DNA from: an uncultured Pseudomonas sp.
GTDB lineage: Bacteria > Pseudomonadota > Gammaproteobacteria > Pseudomonadales > Pseudomonadaceae
DNA length: 64,000 bases
Direction: 5' to 3'
NCBI RefSeq assembly: GCF_913774235.1
Contig: NZ_CAJYDW010000016.1
Span: 340,819-404,818, forward strand
The position numbers and the translations under genes are program-made. Positions 63,897-64,000 of the stretch are shown piece by piece; position 1 is the first letter of the stretch, and every line of letters starts with the position of its first letter. The notes beneath the pieces are model-generated. The model made no database searches. It had not been told where the DNA came from and saw only the letters and a program-made list of their open reading frames with translations.

Positions 63897-64000
63897 ATGT
63901 CTGGAAAACCCGCGGCGCGCCTGGGTGACGCCGTCACCTGCCCCAAGTGCGGTACCTCGGCCCTGGTCCAGGGCTCGTCAAACGTCTTCTTCGACGGCCT
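63897..64000 (+). CDS. PAAR-domain protein, truncated by window end
   Basis: MSGKPAARLGDAVTCPKCGTSALVQGSSNVFFDGL...; PAAR-like 'ARxGD.v.C' N-terminus; open to the end of the window. Confidence 0.75.
   Translation, partial: MSGKPAARLGDAVTCPKCGTSALVQGSSNVFFDG

Overview
This is a GC-rich Pseudomonas-type chromosomal window; the genus is inferred from protein families and REP-like repeats. From left to right it contains: a lower-GC accessory segment with ugd, a GT4 glycosyltransferase and a type I secretion operon facing a trypsin-like/DUF4214 protein; a MITE-like element and tRNA-Thr(TGT); the betI-betB-betA choline pathway with two BetI-type palindromes; redox and regulatory genes (LLM oxidoreductase, nitroreductase, quinone oxidoreductase, LysR, esterase, ohrR-ohr); a GcsR-like sigma54 activator; an SBP-diguanylate cyclase-SBP operon; poxB; a DUF350/DUF1190/glutathionylspermidine-synthase-like operon with a frameshifted DUF1190 gene; gcvH-gcvP-gcvT behind a sigma54 promoter and three candidate GcsR sites; topB; a KgtP/PcaT-type MFS gene with a sigma54 promoter and UAS dyads; a sigma54 response regulator (MifR/DctD-like) separated from its probable DctB/MifS-like kinase by about 6.7 kb; phoB-phoR; a galactonate (dgo) cluster; and the start of a PAAR gene cut by the window end. 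The most interesting object is the compact block at 45.1-51.8 kb. It encodes a T_hemolysin/GNAT-like protein, an AMP-ligase, a heme-oxygenase-fold oxidase, an SDR, a TPR protein and a PmrA/QseB-like two-component system. A regulatory box of four hexamers with exact 11-bp periodicity precedes it. It looks like an uncharacterised self-regulated small-molecule biosynthesis module lodged between the two halves of another two-component system. All family calls come from reading the translated sequences; no database search was run.
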